64,000 nucleotides of DNA from Tillus elongatus. Taxonomy: Eukaryota; Arthropoda; Insecta; Coleoptera; Cleridae. The position numbers and the translations under genes are program-made. The stretch covers positions 15,635,471-15,699,470 of the forward strand of contig OZ023267.1 in the NCBI GenBank assembly GCA_964006375.1, given 5' to 3'. Numbering within the stretch: position 1 is the first letter of the stretch; each line of letters begins with the position of its first letter. This document shows positions 9,067 to 19,659 of this stretch, piece by piece. The notes under the pieces are model-generated. The model was given only the letters and a program-made list of their open reading frames with translations. It was not told the DNA's origin and searched no databases.

Positions 9067-10458
9067 CTTTTCAAAACTAAAAAGGTACGAAAGATGATCT
9101 CTTCTCTTAATACCAGGAATTCCTCTGACCTTGACAAGATCCCAGCAATTGTTCTCAAAAAATGCACACCAGAACTTGCTCCTGTCCTGACTCGTCTGTT
9201 TCAGACATCTTACAATAAAGGCATATTCCCTAGTAACTGGAAAACTGCTCGAGTACAACCCGTCCCCAAGAAAGCATCCAAAGCGCTTCCTAGCAACTAC
9301 ATGCCTATTTCTCTCCTTTCAGTCGTCTCTAAAGTGATGGAAAAGTATATAAACACCGAATTACTAAAATTTCTTGAAAAACATAATCTAATCCACGACA
9401 GGCAGTATGGACTCCGTCAGCGCAGATTAACTGCTCACCTCCTTTCCTTTGTCACCCATTCTTGGAACAAGTCTATGGAACTACACGGTGAATCCCAAAT
9501 TGTCGCTCTAGACATATCCAAAGCATTCGACCAGGTCTGGCACGCAGCGCTGCTTAATAAACTTCCGGCCTATGGCCTTCCACCAAAACTCTGTATCTGG
9601 ACAGCAAATTTCCTCTCCAACCGGAGCATCTATGTTGTCGTAAATAGCCATTCCTCTAAACTGTATCCAATTAATGCAGGAGTCGCTCAAGGTTCAGCTT
9701 TAGCCTCTACTTTGTTTCTTCTCCACATCAATGACTCCTCTCTAGCACATCCAACCCATTTCACAGTTACGCGGACGATAGCACCCTCCACTCAAATATA
9801 CAATATTCTAAGCCTGTCTCTTTAGCCCAATTAGATAAGGATCCCAGGCTCATGAAGGTTTCTGCGCTGCTTAATAAACTTCCGGCCTATGGCCTACCAC
9901 CAAAACTCTGTACTTGGACAGCAAATTTTCTCTCCAACCGGAGCATTTCTATTGTGGTGGATGGCCATTCCTCTAAACTGTATCCAATTAATGCAGGAGA
10001 CCCTCAAGGTTCAGCTTTAGCCCCTACTTTGTTTCTTCTCCACATCAATGACTCCTCTCTAGCACATCCAACCCAGTTCAAAGTTACGCGACGGCAGCAC
10101 CCTCCACTCAAATATACAATATTCTAAGCCTGTCTCTTTAGCCCAATTATATGAGGATCGCAGACTCATTAAGGGTTCTGTCTCTGTGGATCTCCAAAAT
10201 ATATTAGACTGGGGAAGTATAAATCTTGTAAAATTCAATTCCACCAAATCTCAGTCTTGCTTTCTATCTCATAAGAGATACACTAGCCCTAGACCCATCA
10301 CAATGAACAACCAAGTTATTAAAAGTAATCAGTCCTTTCCGCTTGTTGGCATTTATGTGGATCTAAATATCAATTCGAACCTTCCTCCACCTGCTGCCCC
10401 CAACATATCTACCAGGGGAAAAAAGCGAATGCACCCTTTTACTGTCCAGGTCACCAGA
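9067..10458 (+). pseudogene. Reverse transcriptase pseudogene of Jockey-like copy A
   Basis: A 261-residue frame begins near 9040. It reads LDKIPAIVLKKCTPELAPVL, then KKASKALPSNYMPISLLSVV, RQYGLRQRR, QIVALDISKAFDQVWHAALL and AGVAQGSALASTLF, giving RT blocks 1 to 4 in order. The highly conserved GVPQG reads GVAQG and YRPIS reads YMPIS. The YADD block is lost in a frameshift (the remnant reads TVTRT). A segment of about 315 bp is then repeated in tandem, so blocks 3 to 4 occur twice. The frame is broken afterwards. Not functional. Confidence 0.85.
9550..10177 (+). repeat. ~315-bp tandem duplication inside the RT pseudogene
   Basis: The stretch from gcgctgcttaataaac at about 9547 to about 9862 is repeated from about 9863 to 10177 with a few substitutions. 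The other family copies have it only once. The junction shows tctgcgctg, consistent with slippage or unequal exchange at short homology. Confidence 0.85.
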
Positions 10459-10471
10459 CATAGAACATCTT
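10459..10471 (+). repeat. Target-site duplication, left copy
   Basis: catagaacatctt, repeated at 15365-15377. The empty site is seen in copy C near 61545, where the sequence runs through uninterrupted. Confidence 0.9.
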
Positions 10472-10555
10472 TTTTTTTGTTCCCTCAGGGCTCGTCCGCG
10501 GCCTTGCCGCCCCGATAGCACCGTAACCCTTGGTTGATTGTGCATACCCTTAGTC

Positions 10556-13120
10556 TTACTCCACCCATTCCAAGATCACTGTGCCTTGAACTAGTCTGCA
10601 CAGCGATTGGTAGGGTGAAGTTTTATATTGCTCTGTCTCCGGTCTAGAGTGACCGTAGATCAGTTGTCTTTTCCGGTCCAGAGCTATACACTTACACAAG
10701 ATGTGCTGGGCTGATTCCTCCCCCTCGCCGCAGAGTCTGCATGCGAGGTCCCCTTCGAACCGCCCCATTTTATGCAGGTGTTTCTTGACGGCCATGTGTC
10801 CCGTCAAGAGACCTGTTGTGTTTCTGAGCTGTCCTCTGCTAAGGTTTAGCAGCTCCACAGCTCTCTTTGAACTGGGTCCGTCAATTATTGACTTCCCATG
10901 TCTGAGCCCTGGACAGTCCGCCCAGTACACCTTGTGTTGGTTTCTGACCCAGGACTTAATGGCTCCCCTGGCAGTGCTCTTTGACACGCCCAGAGCCGGT
11001 TCTGGTCCCATAAATGGTTCTGATGACCCTCTCTTTGCGAGACTGTCAGCTTCTTCATTGCCTTTGACCCCCGAGTGATCCGGCACCCAGATGAGGGTCA
11101 CCTCATTCTGCTCAGCCAGGTCGCTCGTCTCGTCTCGGCACTCACTCACCAGCCAGGAATTTACCCGTGGGCTACTTAGTGCCTTAAGGGCTGCCTAGCT
11201 GTCTGTGGCTATGAGGATCCGCTTGTTGGTGTAGCCCCTCCTCTTGTTCCCCAGCACACAGTGCAGGATGGCGTACATCTCGGCCTGAAACACCGTTGCA
11301 TGGGCTCCGAGGGAAATACTATGACTTACCCTCGGTCCTTCCGAGTAAACACCTGCCCCCGTCCCACGCTCCCCGCCAGATCCGTCCGTGAACCAGACGA
11401 GCGCGTCCCGTGGCATGCCCGACGTCTCGTCCCGTGGCATGTCCGGCGTCTCTTCCCGCCATGCCTCGCGATCAGGGATTTCCACTGTAAAGTTGTTTTC
11501 CCTGAACATTCGCGGGCTCGCGAAGTCTGACCTCATTTCAAGCATGGGCTCCTTCACGATCTCCTGAATTTTGCAGTGGCTCCTGAAGCCTGGGTTGATC
11601 TTCAGTCTACCATTGCAGGCTAGTCTGTATAGTCCTAGCCTGGCCTCTCCCATAATAACTAAGTGTAGGGGGGGTAGATCCAGCAACACCTCCATGGCGG
11701 CTGTTGGGGTTGAAGACATGGCCCCTGTGATGCCTAGGCAAGCCATCCTTTGGATCTTGCCTAGTTTTTGTTTGGCACTGGATTGTGTCACCTTAGGCCA
11801 CCAGACCAGTGCCGCATATGTTAACGATGGTCTGACCACCCTTGTGTACAGCCAGTGGGCCATACTAGGTCTTAGTCCCCACGTTTTTCCATATAGCCGC
11901 CTAGTGACGGCTAAGGTCATGACTGCCTTACGCAGTATTTTTCCAATGTGACCATTCCAGGTTAGCTTAGAGTCCAATACGACCCCAAGATATTTTACCT
12001 CCCTGGCGATTGGAACGCTCCTACCGTATAGAGTGAGAGTTCTGTGGCTTTCACACTTCCTCCTCCTCGTAAACGGCACGACGGTTGCTTTCTCGGGGCT
12101 CACCCCGAGCCCTTGATCAACCGTCCACCCTTCCACCACTTTCAGTGCAGTCTGCATACGCTCCCACACTGCCTGTGTGACCTTTCCTCGGACTATGATG
12201 ACAATGTCGTCCGCATAGCCCTGTACCTCATACCCCCCTCCCGAGAGCCTTCCCAGCAGGCCGTCCACGACTAGACACCAGAGCAAGGGAGACAGAACGC
12301 TCCCCTGCGGACACCCCGCCGCGACCCCCGCCAGCAGAGTCCCTCCCGCGAGTGAGGTGAACACCGCCCTGTCCCTGAGCATGGAACCGATCCACCTGCA
12401 GCAGGTCTCCTCTATTCCACGCTCCCGGGCAGCTGCCAGAACCGATCCGAACGAGGTGTTGCTAAAGGCCCCTTCTATGTCTAGGAAGGCCCCCAGCGCC
12501 ACCTCCTTGTTCTCCAGCGTATTCTCCAGTTTCAGCACCAGTTGGTGCAGTGCTGTTTCTGTTGAGAATCCTGCTCTGTATGCATATTGTCCGCAGTGTA
12601 GAGGATATGCTTCCAGTACACCGCCCCTAATGTGCCGGTCGAGCAGTTTTTCCACTGTTTTCAGCAAGAAGGACATGAGACTTATTTGCCTCAGGGACTT
12701 TGCCTGGTCTATTGGACGCCCAGGTTTAGGAATAAATACAACCCTGGCCAGTCTCCATGCCCTCGGAATGTACCCCAGAGCCAGGCTGGCCCTCATAATG
12801 AGGGTAAGCACCGGCGCCAGTATATCTATCCCCTGTTGGAGCATGATGGGCATTATTCCATCAAATCCCGGCGATTTGTATGGCTTAAAGCTGTTAATGG
12901 CCCATCTGATTTTGCTCCAGGTAACCACCTCTTTAGCGACTGTCCAGTCTACTCTAGATGCCCGCCTATAAGGCGCCTCTATTTCTGAGTGTTCCCAGTC
13001 CGGAGGTGATTGGTTTATTATGTTACAGCCGGGGAAGTGCGCCTGGAGTAAAATTTCCATAGTTTCCTCTCCCGAGCTTGTAAAGCCTCCCGTAGGTGTT
13101 CTAAGGGAGCCTATGTTAGT
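10556..13120 (-). pseudogene. ORF2 reverse transcriptase, RNase H and Cys/His tail of copy 2
   Basis: The frame from 13060 encodes 621 residues. RT blocks include KSPGFDGI (residues 62-69), FLDIEGAF (192-199), CPQGSVLSPLL (250-260) and GYADDIVII (281-289), so the YADD catalytic pair is intact. The thumb, then an RNase H domain with WFTDGSGG and FQAEMYAIL, follow. A TAG (about 11192-11194) replaces a CAG Gln codon inside RNase H, and the same frame continues to 10556 with VPDHSGVKGNEEAD and a C-X2-C-X8-H-X4-C-like tail (CRLCGEGEESAQHILCKC). A second single TAG near 13118-13120 separates this frame from the endonuclease linker. One or two reversions would open the whole frame, so this copy is only mildly decayed. 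Confidence 0.88.
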
Positions 13121-13945
13121 CTAAGGGCCCTTAGACAGGCTCTTGTGTAGTCGAGCACTCTCGGACGTGTTTTCCACTTCTTCGCAGTGCCTCCTCCACG
13201 ACTCCTTCTTGGCGTCCCTCAGTCTTTTGTTATAGGTCGATAGGGCCTGTCTATATTCATCCCATGCTCCCGACCTTTTGGCCGCGTTAAACAGCTTACG
13301 AACCTGCGTCCTCCTTTGCCTGCGGTCCTCGTTCCACCACGGGACGTTCCTGGTGGACACCCTCATTTTCAGGGGGCAGTTGGCGTTATAGGCCGAGGTA
13401 ATTGTGTCTCGCAATTGGACTGCTACAATCTCGAGGTCTATTGAATTTTTTATGGTACTCTTAACCCCCCGCAGTTCCACAGCCAGGTCTGCCCTGTAGG
13501 CTTCCCAGTCTGCCTTGCGGGGGTCCCGGTACCATAACGTTTCTCTTTCGACTTTGGCGATTTCAAACTGGATGTATCTGTAGTCTGAGCTACTCACTTC
13601 CCCAGACACAGCCCAGCTTTTAACAAAGTCACCCAGAAACTGGGTGGAAACTGTTAGATCTAAAACTTCCTCACGCCGTGTTGTGACGAAGGTCGGTTTA
13701 TTACCCTATTCAATATGTCTAAATTAAATTTCATAAAGAATTGTAAAAGTGCCTCACCCCTAGAGTTTGTGTCCGAGCTACCCCACAACTCATGGTGCGC
13801 ATTCGCATCCATGCCGATGATGGTCTGCCATCCACCTGCTCTGCTACCCACCATCAGCTGCTCCAATTCGTTGGGTGGAGGCGGGTCCGTGCTGTCCCCT
13901 GGCAGTAAGGCTGACGCGACAGTAATGTTCCTCAGCCCATCCGCT
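13121..13945 (-). pseudogene. APE endonuclease remnant and linker of copy 2
   Basis: The C-terminal half of the endonuclease that nicks the target DNA. Seen: TIIGMDANAHHELWGSSDTN (the D-x-N catalytic pair), then after a 1-base loss in a G-run near 13698 the frame reads PTFVTTRREEVLDLT and SSSDYRYIQFEI (SDHR-type motif with H changed to Y). The first ~100-130 residues usual for this domain are absent. The frame joins the end of ORF1 almost directly at about 13945, which suggests an internal deletion. Not active as it stands. Confidence 0.8.
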
Positions 13946-15008
13946 CCTCCACATCGGATTTTGAGAAGAAGGCGAGCGTCTGTCCTTTCTCCTCTGCCTT
14001 CCTGCTTAGAACCGACCAGTGTTGCGTCCCCAGTTCAGGGTTCTGGATCTTTAGTCTGCTGATCACCGTCTCCTGCGGGACGGTGTCAGGCATCCGTACG
14101 AGGACCTTGCGTCTCTTTGGGAGCTCCTTGGGCTCGACGGCTGTCAAGTCCGCCCCCTCCCAAATCTGACCGAGGCCCTTGATCGTTTTCCGCAGCCAGT
14201 CCCGCGACTGCGGGCCGGCACAGGTTGTCCAGAGGATGCCCCCCGTCAGGCGCGTCCGGTGGAACTGAGGCGGGCTCTCCCCTTCCTGAAGAGAGTCCAC
14301 TGCAGCTACCACCGCAGCCTGGATCAGGTCCGCCTTCCCCTGGTCTAGCGTGACCTCAGGATGGCGTCTGTCAATCACCGACATCCCGAGGCCCTCCGCA
14401 GCCTCCCTGTAAGAGCCAGTCTGCGCCGGTGTTCCGGCCTTGGTTCCTTTGGGAGGTCTGTCTGTAGTAGGCGTGCTAGAGCCAGAGCGCGGCGTCTTCC
14501 GACTCGCACTCTCCTCTTGCGCCTTTACAGGCACCCTGGCCCTTTTGGAACGTCTGTCTGTAGTGGGCGTGCTAGAGTTCGAGCGCGTCCTCTTCTGACC
14601 CGCACTCCCCTCTTGCGCCTTTACAGGTTTCTCGACCGTCCAGGTCCCGGCCGCCATTTTTTGCGCCCTCCGGAGCTTCTTTCTTTGCGCCCCGGAAAGA
14701 CGCTTGGACTGCCGGGGCAGTCCCTCTACTCTAAAAGTAGAGTCCTCACTGGTGGAGGGGCCCCCGGAGTCCGCGGAGCTCGCCGCCCTCCGGTGGGACC
14801 CAGCCTCCAGCTTGGGTGTCGGGGACAGGTCTCTGGCCGAAGCTACCCCCTGATCCCCCGTATCTACGTCGGTCGTGGGACCTCCAGAGTCCGCTGCCGC
14901 CCCCTGGCTCGTCTCCGTTTCCGGGATAGACTCAAGGCACAAGTCTGTAGCCGGAGCCACTCCTCGAGCCTCATTGGTTTTGGTTTTGTATGTGTTTATT
15001 ATCTTCAT
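13932..15008 (-). CDS. ORF1 (gag-like) protein of the RNase H retrotransposon
   Basis: An open frame of 358 codons. Residues 1-200 are Ser/Pro/Thr/Lys-rich and probably disordered, with a tandem duplication of about 32 residues (PVKAQE...STPTTDR at 128-151 and 160-183) and a shorter repeated ADSGGP(T/S)T. Residues 250-350 (GGILWTTCAG, WLRKTIKGLG, KRRKVLVRMPD, RLKIQNPELGTQHW) resemble the DUF4780-type domain found in insect retrotransposon ORF1 proteins. I see no CCHC zinc knuckle. The start at 15008 is the first ATG after stops. The role in binding element RNA is inferred from position. The 3' end may be truncated by the deletion near 13940. Confidence 0.75.
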   Translation of the reverse strand: MKIINTYKTKTNEARGVAPATDLCLESIPETETSQGAAADSGGPTTDVDTGDQGVASARDLSPTPKLEAGSHRRAASSADSGGPSTSEDSTFRVEGLPRQSKRLSGAQRKKLRRAQKMAAGTWTVEKPVKAQEGSAGQKRTRSNSSTPTTDRRSKRARVPVKAQEESASRKTPRSGSSTPTTDRPPKGTKAGTPAQTGSYREAAEGLGMSVIDRRHPEVTLDQGKADLIQAAVVAAVDSLQEGESPPQFHRTRLTGGILWTTCAGPQSRDWLRKTIKGLGQIWEGADLTAVEPKELPKRRKVLVRMPDTVPQETVISRLKIQNPELGTQHWSVLSRKAEEKGQTLAFFSKSDVEERMG

Positions 15009-15364
15009 GTTGTTCCCACAAGAATGGGGGAAATACTGTCCACACCATCAGAACCCCCTGTGTGGTGCAAGGCGGGTTACTCTGGAGGGTTGCCTGGTAC
15101 TCCAGAGGTTCCGTTCACGACACCATCGCCCTGGTGCCATCTATCCATAGGCACGGGTCACGTGACACCGTAGATTGGGGGAGTTTAGTTCGACCTCCTT
15201 GTCTAGATCCGTCATGTTGAGTTATTAGCAGGGTCACCTCGTGCAGGATGCGGATTTTTACCGCGCATGACGGTCTTGGGGAAAGCTTCATCGGGAGTTT
15301 ATGTTGTTATTTCCACTTCCTCAGCTTGCCCCCTGGAGTCCTTTGGCCCGCGACTCCTTAACCC
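15009..15364 (-). other. 5' untranslated region of copy 2
   Basis: The 356 bp between the element start (marked by the target duplication) and ORF1. It has no long frame. For this element class an internal promoter is expected here, but none is identifiable by eye. Confidence 0.5.
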
Positions 15365-15377
15365 CATAGAACATCTT
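15365..15377 (+). repeat. Target-site duplication, right copy
   Basis: catagaacatctt, identical to 10459-10471. Confidence 0.9.
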
Positions 15378-15571
15378 GTTATGTCCGATCTTTTATCCCG
15401 AGGACTTCCAAGTTGTGAAACTCCTTGCCGGCATATGTTTTACTCCTCCTCCAAACCTCCAAACCTTCAAGTCCAGAATTAACAAGTTGCGTCTTTCCTC
15501 CTTGTCGACACCCACAGTACAATATTATTTAGGTTGTGAGCCCTCGTGGTGTGTTGTTAAAATAAAAAAAA
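15378..15571 (+). pseudogene. 3' terminal part of Jockey-like copy A
   Basis: Resumes the interrupted copy: it aligns with 61553-61750 through the final residues (FKSRINKL(R/P)LSSLSTP...QYYLGC) and the A-rich tail. There is a small frameshift relative to copy C. Confidence 0.85.
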
Positions 15572-15890
15572 TTGTTTAATTTTTTTATTTTGTATATAAA
15601 TTTTCTTAACCAACTTTGCTTTAATGGCTACAAACATTTTCCTCTGAAAATTGCACCAGTCATCGTACTTTAAGTTATCTAACTTACAAGTTAACCTTTT
15701 AAATAAATTTTTGTTTAGCAAAATTTTCAACCTTTTGACCTACTTTTGTGTTGTTAGAAATTTTAAAATTGAAACTGAAAAAACTGATTTTCGTGGATTT
15801 TAAACAAGCGATATCTGTACTTATTAATCTAATTTTACAATTTAACTTACAGTAAAGATTCAGTTCCGTGGACCTGGAAGCCATAATTCA
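15572..15890 (-). pseudogene. PLE N-terminal remnant beyond the nested insertion
   Basis: Aligns with 8060-8320, the 5' part of the tandem PLE copy, and completes the copy broken at 9055. Minus-strand translation includes ISNNTKVGQKVENFAKQK, matching YNTKVGQKDENVAKQK in the first copy. Sequence upstream of the shared part shows the true 5' side of the coding region. Confidence 0.7.
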
Positions 15891-16030
15891 CTAAGTGAAG
15901 ATTGGAACCTGTGAGGAGCTCTGATAAGCACACTTGAAGAACCCAAATCGCCACAACACATTAAAAAACTGACCATCGTTTGACTAACCAGGTTAGCGTG
16001 ATCAGAGGATGAGAGTTTCTTACTGTTAGG
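15870..16030 (-). mobile_element. PLE 5' end piece (pLTR-like) with decayed hammerhead
   Basis: Located directly upstream of PLE coding sequence in the same orientation. Shares the ordered blocks of the end pieces at 2610 and 53120. The hammerhead-like core on the minus strand (about 15969-16008) reads CTGATCA with GCTAAC/GTTAG stem II and TCAAAC instead of GAAAC, so two invariant core bases are mutated. It is an inactive relic that fixes where the motif sits in the element. Confidence 0.6.
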
Positions 16031-17089
16031 TTATGCAGTAAATTTTATAACCACAGCATTTTTTAATAGAAAATAAAGAAGTCTTTCAAATGAGGCATGA
16101 CAAGCCGATAATTCCTATTTAAAAATTTGGGGGTTGCCACTGTCAGTGGGGTTCAGGTAGAGGTGAAATTTTCACGTTGCAGGATCTTATTTTTTAATCT
16201 AAAATTGACGTGTTTTAAATAAATATACACCATAATTAAAATAACGACTTTATTCCATTTGGATCTTCCACACAGTAGAAGCCCGGTCGCCCTACATATA
16301 AAAATTTGTTACCGTAAGTCACTTACTGCATTGTATATATTTTTTTATAATGACGATAAAATATTTTACATACAAATCAATAGGAAGGCAAAGTCATTAG
16401 GTAAGAACTAGAGCAAGAAATTTAGTCTTGGCTGAAGCAAATGGAAATTTTCAGAGCTCTACTTTGTTTAGTATTTCTGGTTGCTTAACATAATATTGCA
16501 TTATATAAGCCCTGAGATTATAAACGTTGCTCGTATTTGCACAGTATACGGCAACCGCCATTCAGGGTAAATATAAGTTTTAGGACGAGACTTTATATAT
16601 TTAGTACATTATTAACTTTGCTGGTACATTATTTGAAATACTCGGCTTTAGGAGCTTTATGTGGATTTCCTCCCGTTTTATTAAGCTTTCTATAACAATC
16701 AGTTTGCTGTAAAATTTCATATAAGCTGCCAGAATGTGCTACAAACATCTTCAATCTTTTAATAAAAGTGTATTATGTGAAAGTCTCTTACGTTATCACA
16801 TTTAATTCAATTGTCGCTCGTTTGACATTATTTGAATGAGAAGGATATTGTTTATTAGATTTATATACTTTTGTATACCTTTACTTATATACTCTACAAT
16901 ACATTTATATGTGTTTAGAAAGACTCATATATTTCTGCAAGGAAGATAATATAATAAATGCAATATACGAAATACTTAAGATAATGCGTCATACCTAGAT
17001 GGAAAGCACTAAGCACAAAGGAAGGAAACACACTTCTTTATTACCTTTTTAATATGACCTTAGGGGTATACTTTGTTTTATTTTGTGGC
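16031..17089. other. Unassigned AT-rich sequence
   Basis: No recognisable coding or repeat structure. Confidence 0.55.
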
Positions 17090-17209
17090 GCATCATGTCA
17101 GGAGACCGAAAGGTGCGCGTTATGCGTAGAGCTGGATGTCAAATCAAACCAAATAGCATGTATAAAGAGATGCACTGCTTTTTGGAAAGCTTTAGACTAA
17201 GCGAAAAAA

Positions 17210-17880
17210 AATCATTATGACAAGAGTGCTCCAGATCAATATAAACAGAAGGATAACGGCGATCTCCCTCAAAGAGCAGGTAGCCCACGAAAAGAGGCAG
17301 ATATTATGCTGATCAGCGAGCAATACGATGACACTAGGAGACCGGGTTGGTTTAGGGACTTATAGGGCACCGCAGCCATATGGGTGGTAAGTCGACCTGG
17401 AGTCACAATAGAAGCAGACGGAACAGGGCCAGGATATCCTTGGATCAGAAGCAAAAAGGTTACCTATGCCAGCTGCTGCCTTACACCAAACGAATCCATA
17501 ATCTACTCTGAGGCGAAGCTGGCAGGTATTAAAGATGAGGTCCGTATTGTAAGACGAAAGATGCTCGTCGCATGAGACTTCAACTTCAAGGCAATAGAAT
17601 GGGGGATGCAAACCACTGATGGTAGAGAACGAAGGGCGACAGAAATGGCAGCTAGATTCGGGCTGGTCAGCATGAACCGAGGACAGGCACCAACATTTAG
17701 AAGATCGGAACACAGAGGTACCATACTGGTCATCACTATAGCCCCGGAGACACTCGCAGCACAGATAAGGGAATGGCAGGTGCTGGAGGACTCTTCAGCC
17801 AGCGATCGTCAGTATATACGTTTCCAAATAGGAGGCAGATCGTCAAGAGGCGACTCCCCCTTGACGTTGGATAGTTAACA
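17210..17880 (+). pseudogene. APE endonuclease pseudogene, R1-type
   Basis: Fragments in several frames give MTRVLQININRR (typical endonuclease start), KEQVAHEKRQIL, then GPGYPWIRSKKVTYASCCLT, RRKMLVA followed by a lost GDFN-type motif, and EWGMQTTDGRERRATEMAAR with APTFRRSEHRGTIL. The order matches R1-type endonucleases. Several frame changes make it non-functional. Confidence 0.7.
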
Positions 17881-18310
17881 GACTGGTCAAAGAGGCTCTA
17901 AGAGAATTCAGGCGAAGGGCAACAGAAAGGGCCGTTGTGGCGATACTGGTGACACCGACGATGGGGCCACTGTCCAGGGAATGTAAGGCTTTCATGCCCA
18001 AGAAAAAGGCACCGCCGCTTCGCCAACCTGTGGATGCAGGAGATCGCTAACCTAAGGAAGAACAGTTTATGACACAGGAGGTTGGCTCAACGTGCTGGAC
18101 GAGCCTCTACAAGTCTCAGACAACAGCAGAGCAATATAGGCAAGCAAAAATAGTCTTAAAGAGGAAACTCTGGAAGAGCAAAGTCCAGAAATGAAAAGAA
18201 GTGTGCGAGGACGTCGAAAGCGACCCCTGAGGCTGGGGTAAAATTGTTCTCCAAAAGGTCAGGGGGGGGGACCCCACCTCGGAACTGCCCACAAGGTCAA
18301 AGAAAAGGTA

Positions 18311-19445
18311 GTGGAAGGACTAATGCCCACCCACACTATAGAGAACTGTGCATCTGTTGAGGTGCCAGCAGAAGACATACCTCTCTTCACCAGAAATGAG
18401 TCCTTGCGCGCGACGAATTCCATGCTAAATAAAAAGGCCCCTGGCCTAGACAGGATACCGGTAGAGCCTCTAAAGACAGTAACGCAGTCACAGCCGGAAC
18501 ACTGCTGGACATATACAACGCATGCCTAACAGAAGGCAATTTTCCGGAACAGTGGTAGGTTGTGAATCTCAAGCTGATCGGGAAGAGAAAAGGCGACCTC
18601 AGTATGGCATTAGACCATAGGCCATTATGCATGTTAGATACAGCTGGAAAACTCTAAGAGATGATGCTGAAGCGCAGAACTCTCTAAGCAGTTACAGAGG
18701 ATGGAGGACTCTCCCCAAGACACTAGGGCTTCATCGCGGGAAGATCGACGGTTGACGCGATGAAAGAGGTGGTTAACGCTGCGAAGGCAGTGGAGACAGA
18801 TAACCACCGGTCCAGAGAGTTATGCATGGCCGTGACCCTGGACGCAAAACATACCTTTAACTCGGTCAGATAGAAGGACAGGTTATTGGTGTTCGAGACA
18901 CGATAGGGAATAAGGAAGAGAATTACATCGAGAGCAGCGTAAGGGTCAGTGCTTGGCGCGGACTTGTGGAACTTACACGACTACCACGGGATCTTGAGCA
19001 TGGAAACGCCGAGTGGCGTCTTACTGGTGGGTACGTACGCTGATGACTTGGTCGCGGTGATTACTGCTCTCACGGTAGAGCATCTCCAGCTCAGGCTGAA
19101 TTAGCCAATCCGCCGATATTGGAGTGGATGAAGCTCCGGTCCCTGTCTCTGGCTGTCCAGAAGACGGATATTTTACTCCTGACGTCCAAGTGGATAGAGA
19201 GAGTCATTGCGATGAATGTGGATGACCAGATCATCGAAACGTCCAAAGCAATAAAGGACCTGCAAGCAGTGCTTAAAGGAAAGCCTAGTATCTGGGCGCA
19301 CTTATGTAAAGCGGTGGACAAGGCAGCGGCCGTCTTAAGAAATTTGAACAGACTTATGGGCAATGTTGAGGGGTCCATCCTCTTCCAAGTCAAAACTGCT
19401 GATGCTATTATACTGTACGGAGCAGAGGTCTGGGCCACGGCGTAA
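18311..19445 (+). pseudogene. Reverse transcriptase pseudogene, R1-type
   Basis: Seen in order: NKKAPGLDRIPVEPLK (block 1), a FPEQW-type stretch near 18545, a GF..GRSTVDA-like region near 18735, TLDAKHTFNSVR near 18838 (in place of LDIKNAFNS) and TYADDLVAVITA near 19033. The YADD pair is conserved. The thumb continues in 19119-19445. Multiple stops interrupt the frame, so the gene is dead. Confidence 0.75.
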
Positions 19446-19659
19446 AGTTCCAAAAATACCGATCGAGAATGGCCCAAAGGAAGTGAGCTCTCGGAATAAA
19501 TGGTGCCCACAGGACAGTCTCGGGCCCTACTGCGCAGGTTGTTGCAGGAGTCGTTCCAATAGACCAGCTGGCCGAAGAACGCTAAAGTATCTACCTGCGC
19601 AAAAAAGAGAATACGATGCAGATCGTAAAGAAAAGAGGAACGGAAAGAAACCTTATGGA

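Larger units (their letters stand above)
10472..15364 (-). mobile_element. RNase H-bearing non-LTR retrotransposon, copy 2, near full length (inner level of nest)
   Basis: A 4.9-kb element on the minus strand with a 13-bp target duplication and a short T-run (the poly-A tail in sense) at 10471-10478. In sense order it has a 5' region (15364-15009), ORF1 (15008-13932), an APE endonuclease remnant (13945-13610), then RT, RNase H and a Cys/His tail (to 10556). It was inserted into a Jockey-like element. Only a few disabling changes are visible: two in-frame stops, one frameshift, and an apparent deletion between ORF1 and the endonuclease. It is therefore fairly young. Confidence 0.9.
9056..15571 (+). 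mobile_element. Jockey-like non-LTR element, copy A, interrupted (middle level of nest)
   Basis: Plus-strand RT-to-3'-end part of the same family as 58732-61750 and 22745-24170. It is 5' truncated at the start of the RT domain and ends in an A-rich tail near 15571. It sits inside a PLE and is itself split at the sequence catagaacatctt by the element at 10472-15364. Joining 10471 to 15378 restores the order seen in the uninterrupted copy around 61550. Confidence 0.85.

Noticed and set aside
10701..12988. Several plus-strand frames of 76-204 codons
   Set aside because: All lie antisense to the RT/RNase H coding region of the element at 10472-15364.
14361..15173. 270-codon plus-strand frame
   Set aside because: It is the antisense shadow of the ORF1 frame at 13932-15008; composition reflects the GC-rich opposite strand and no domain is seen.
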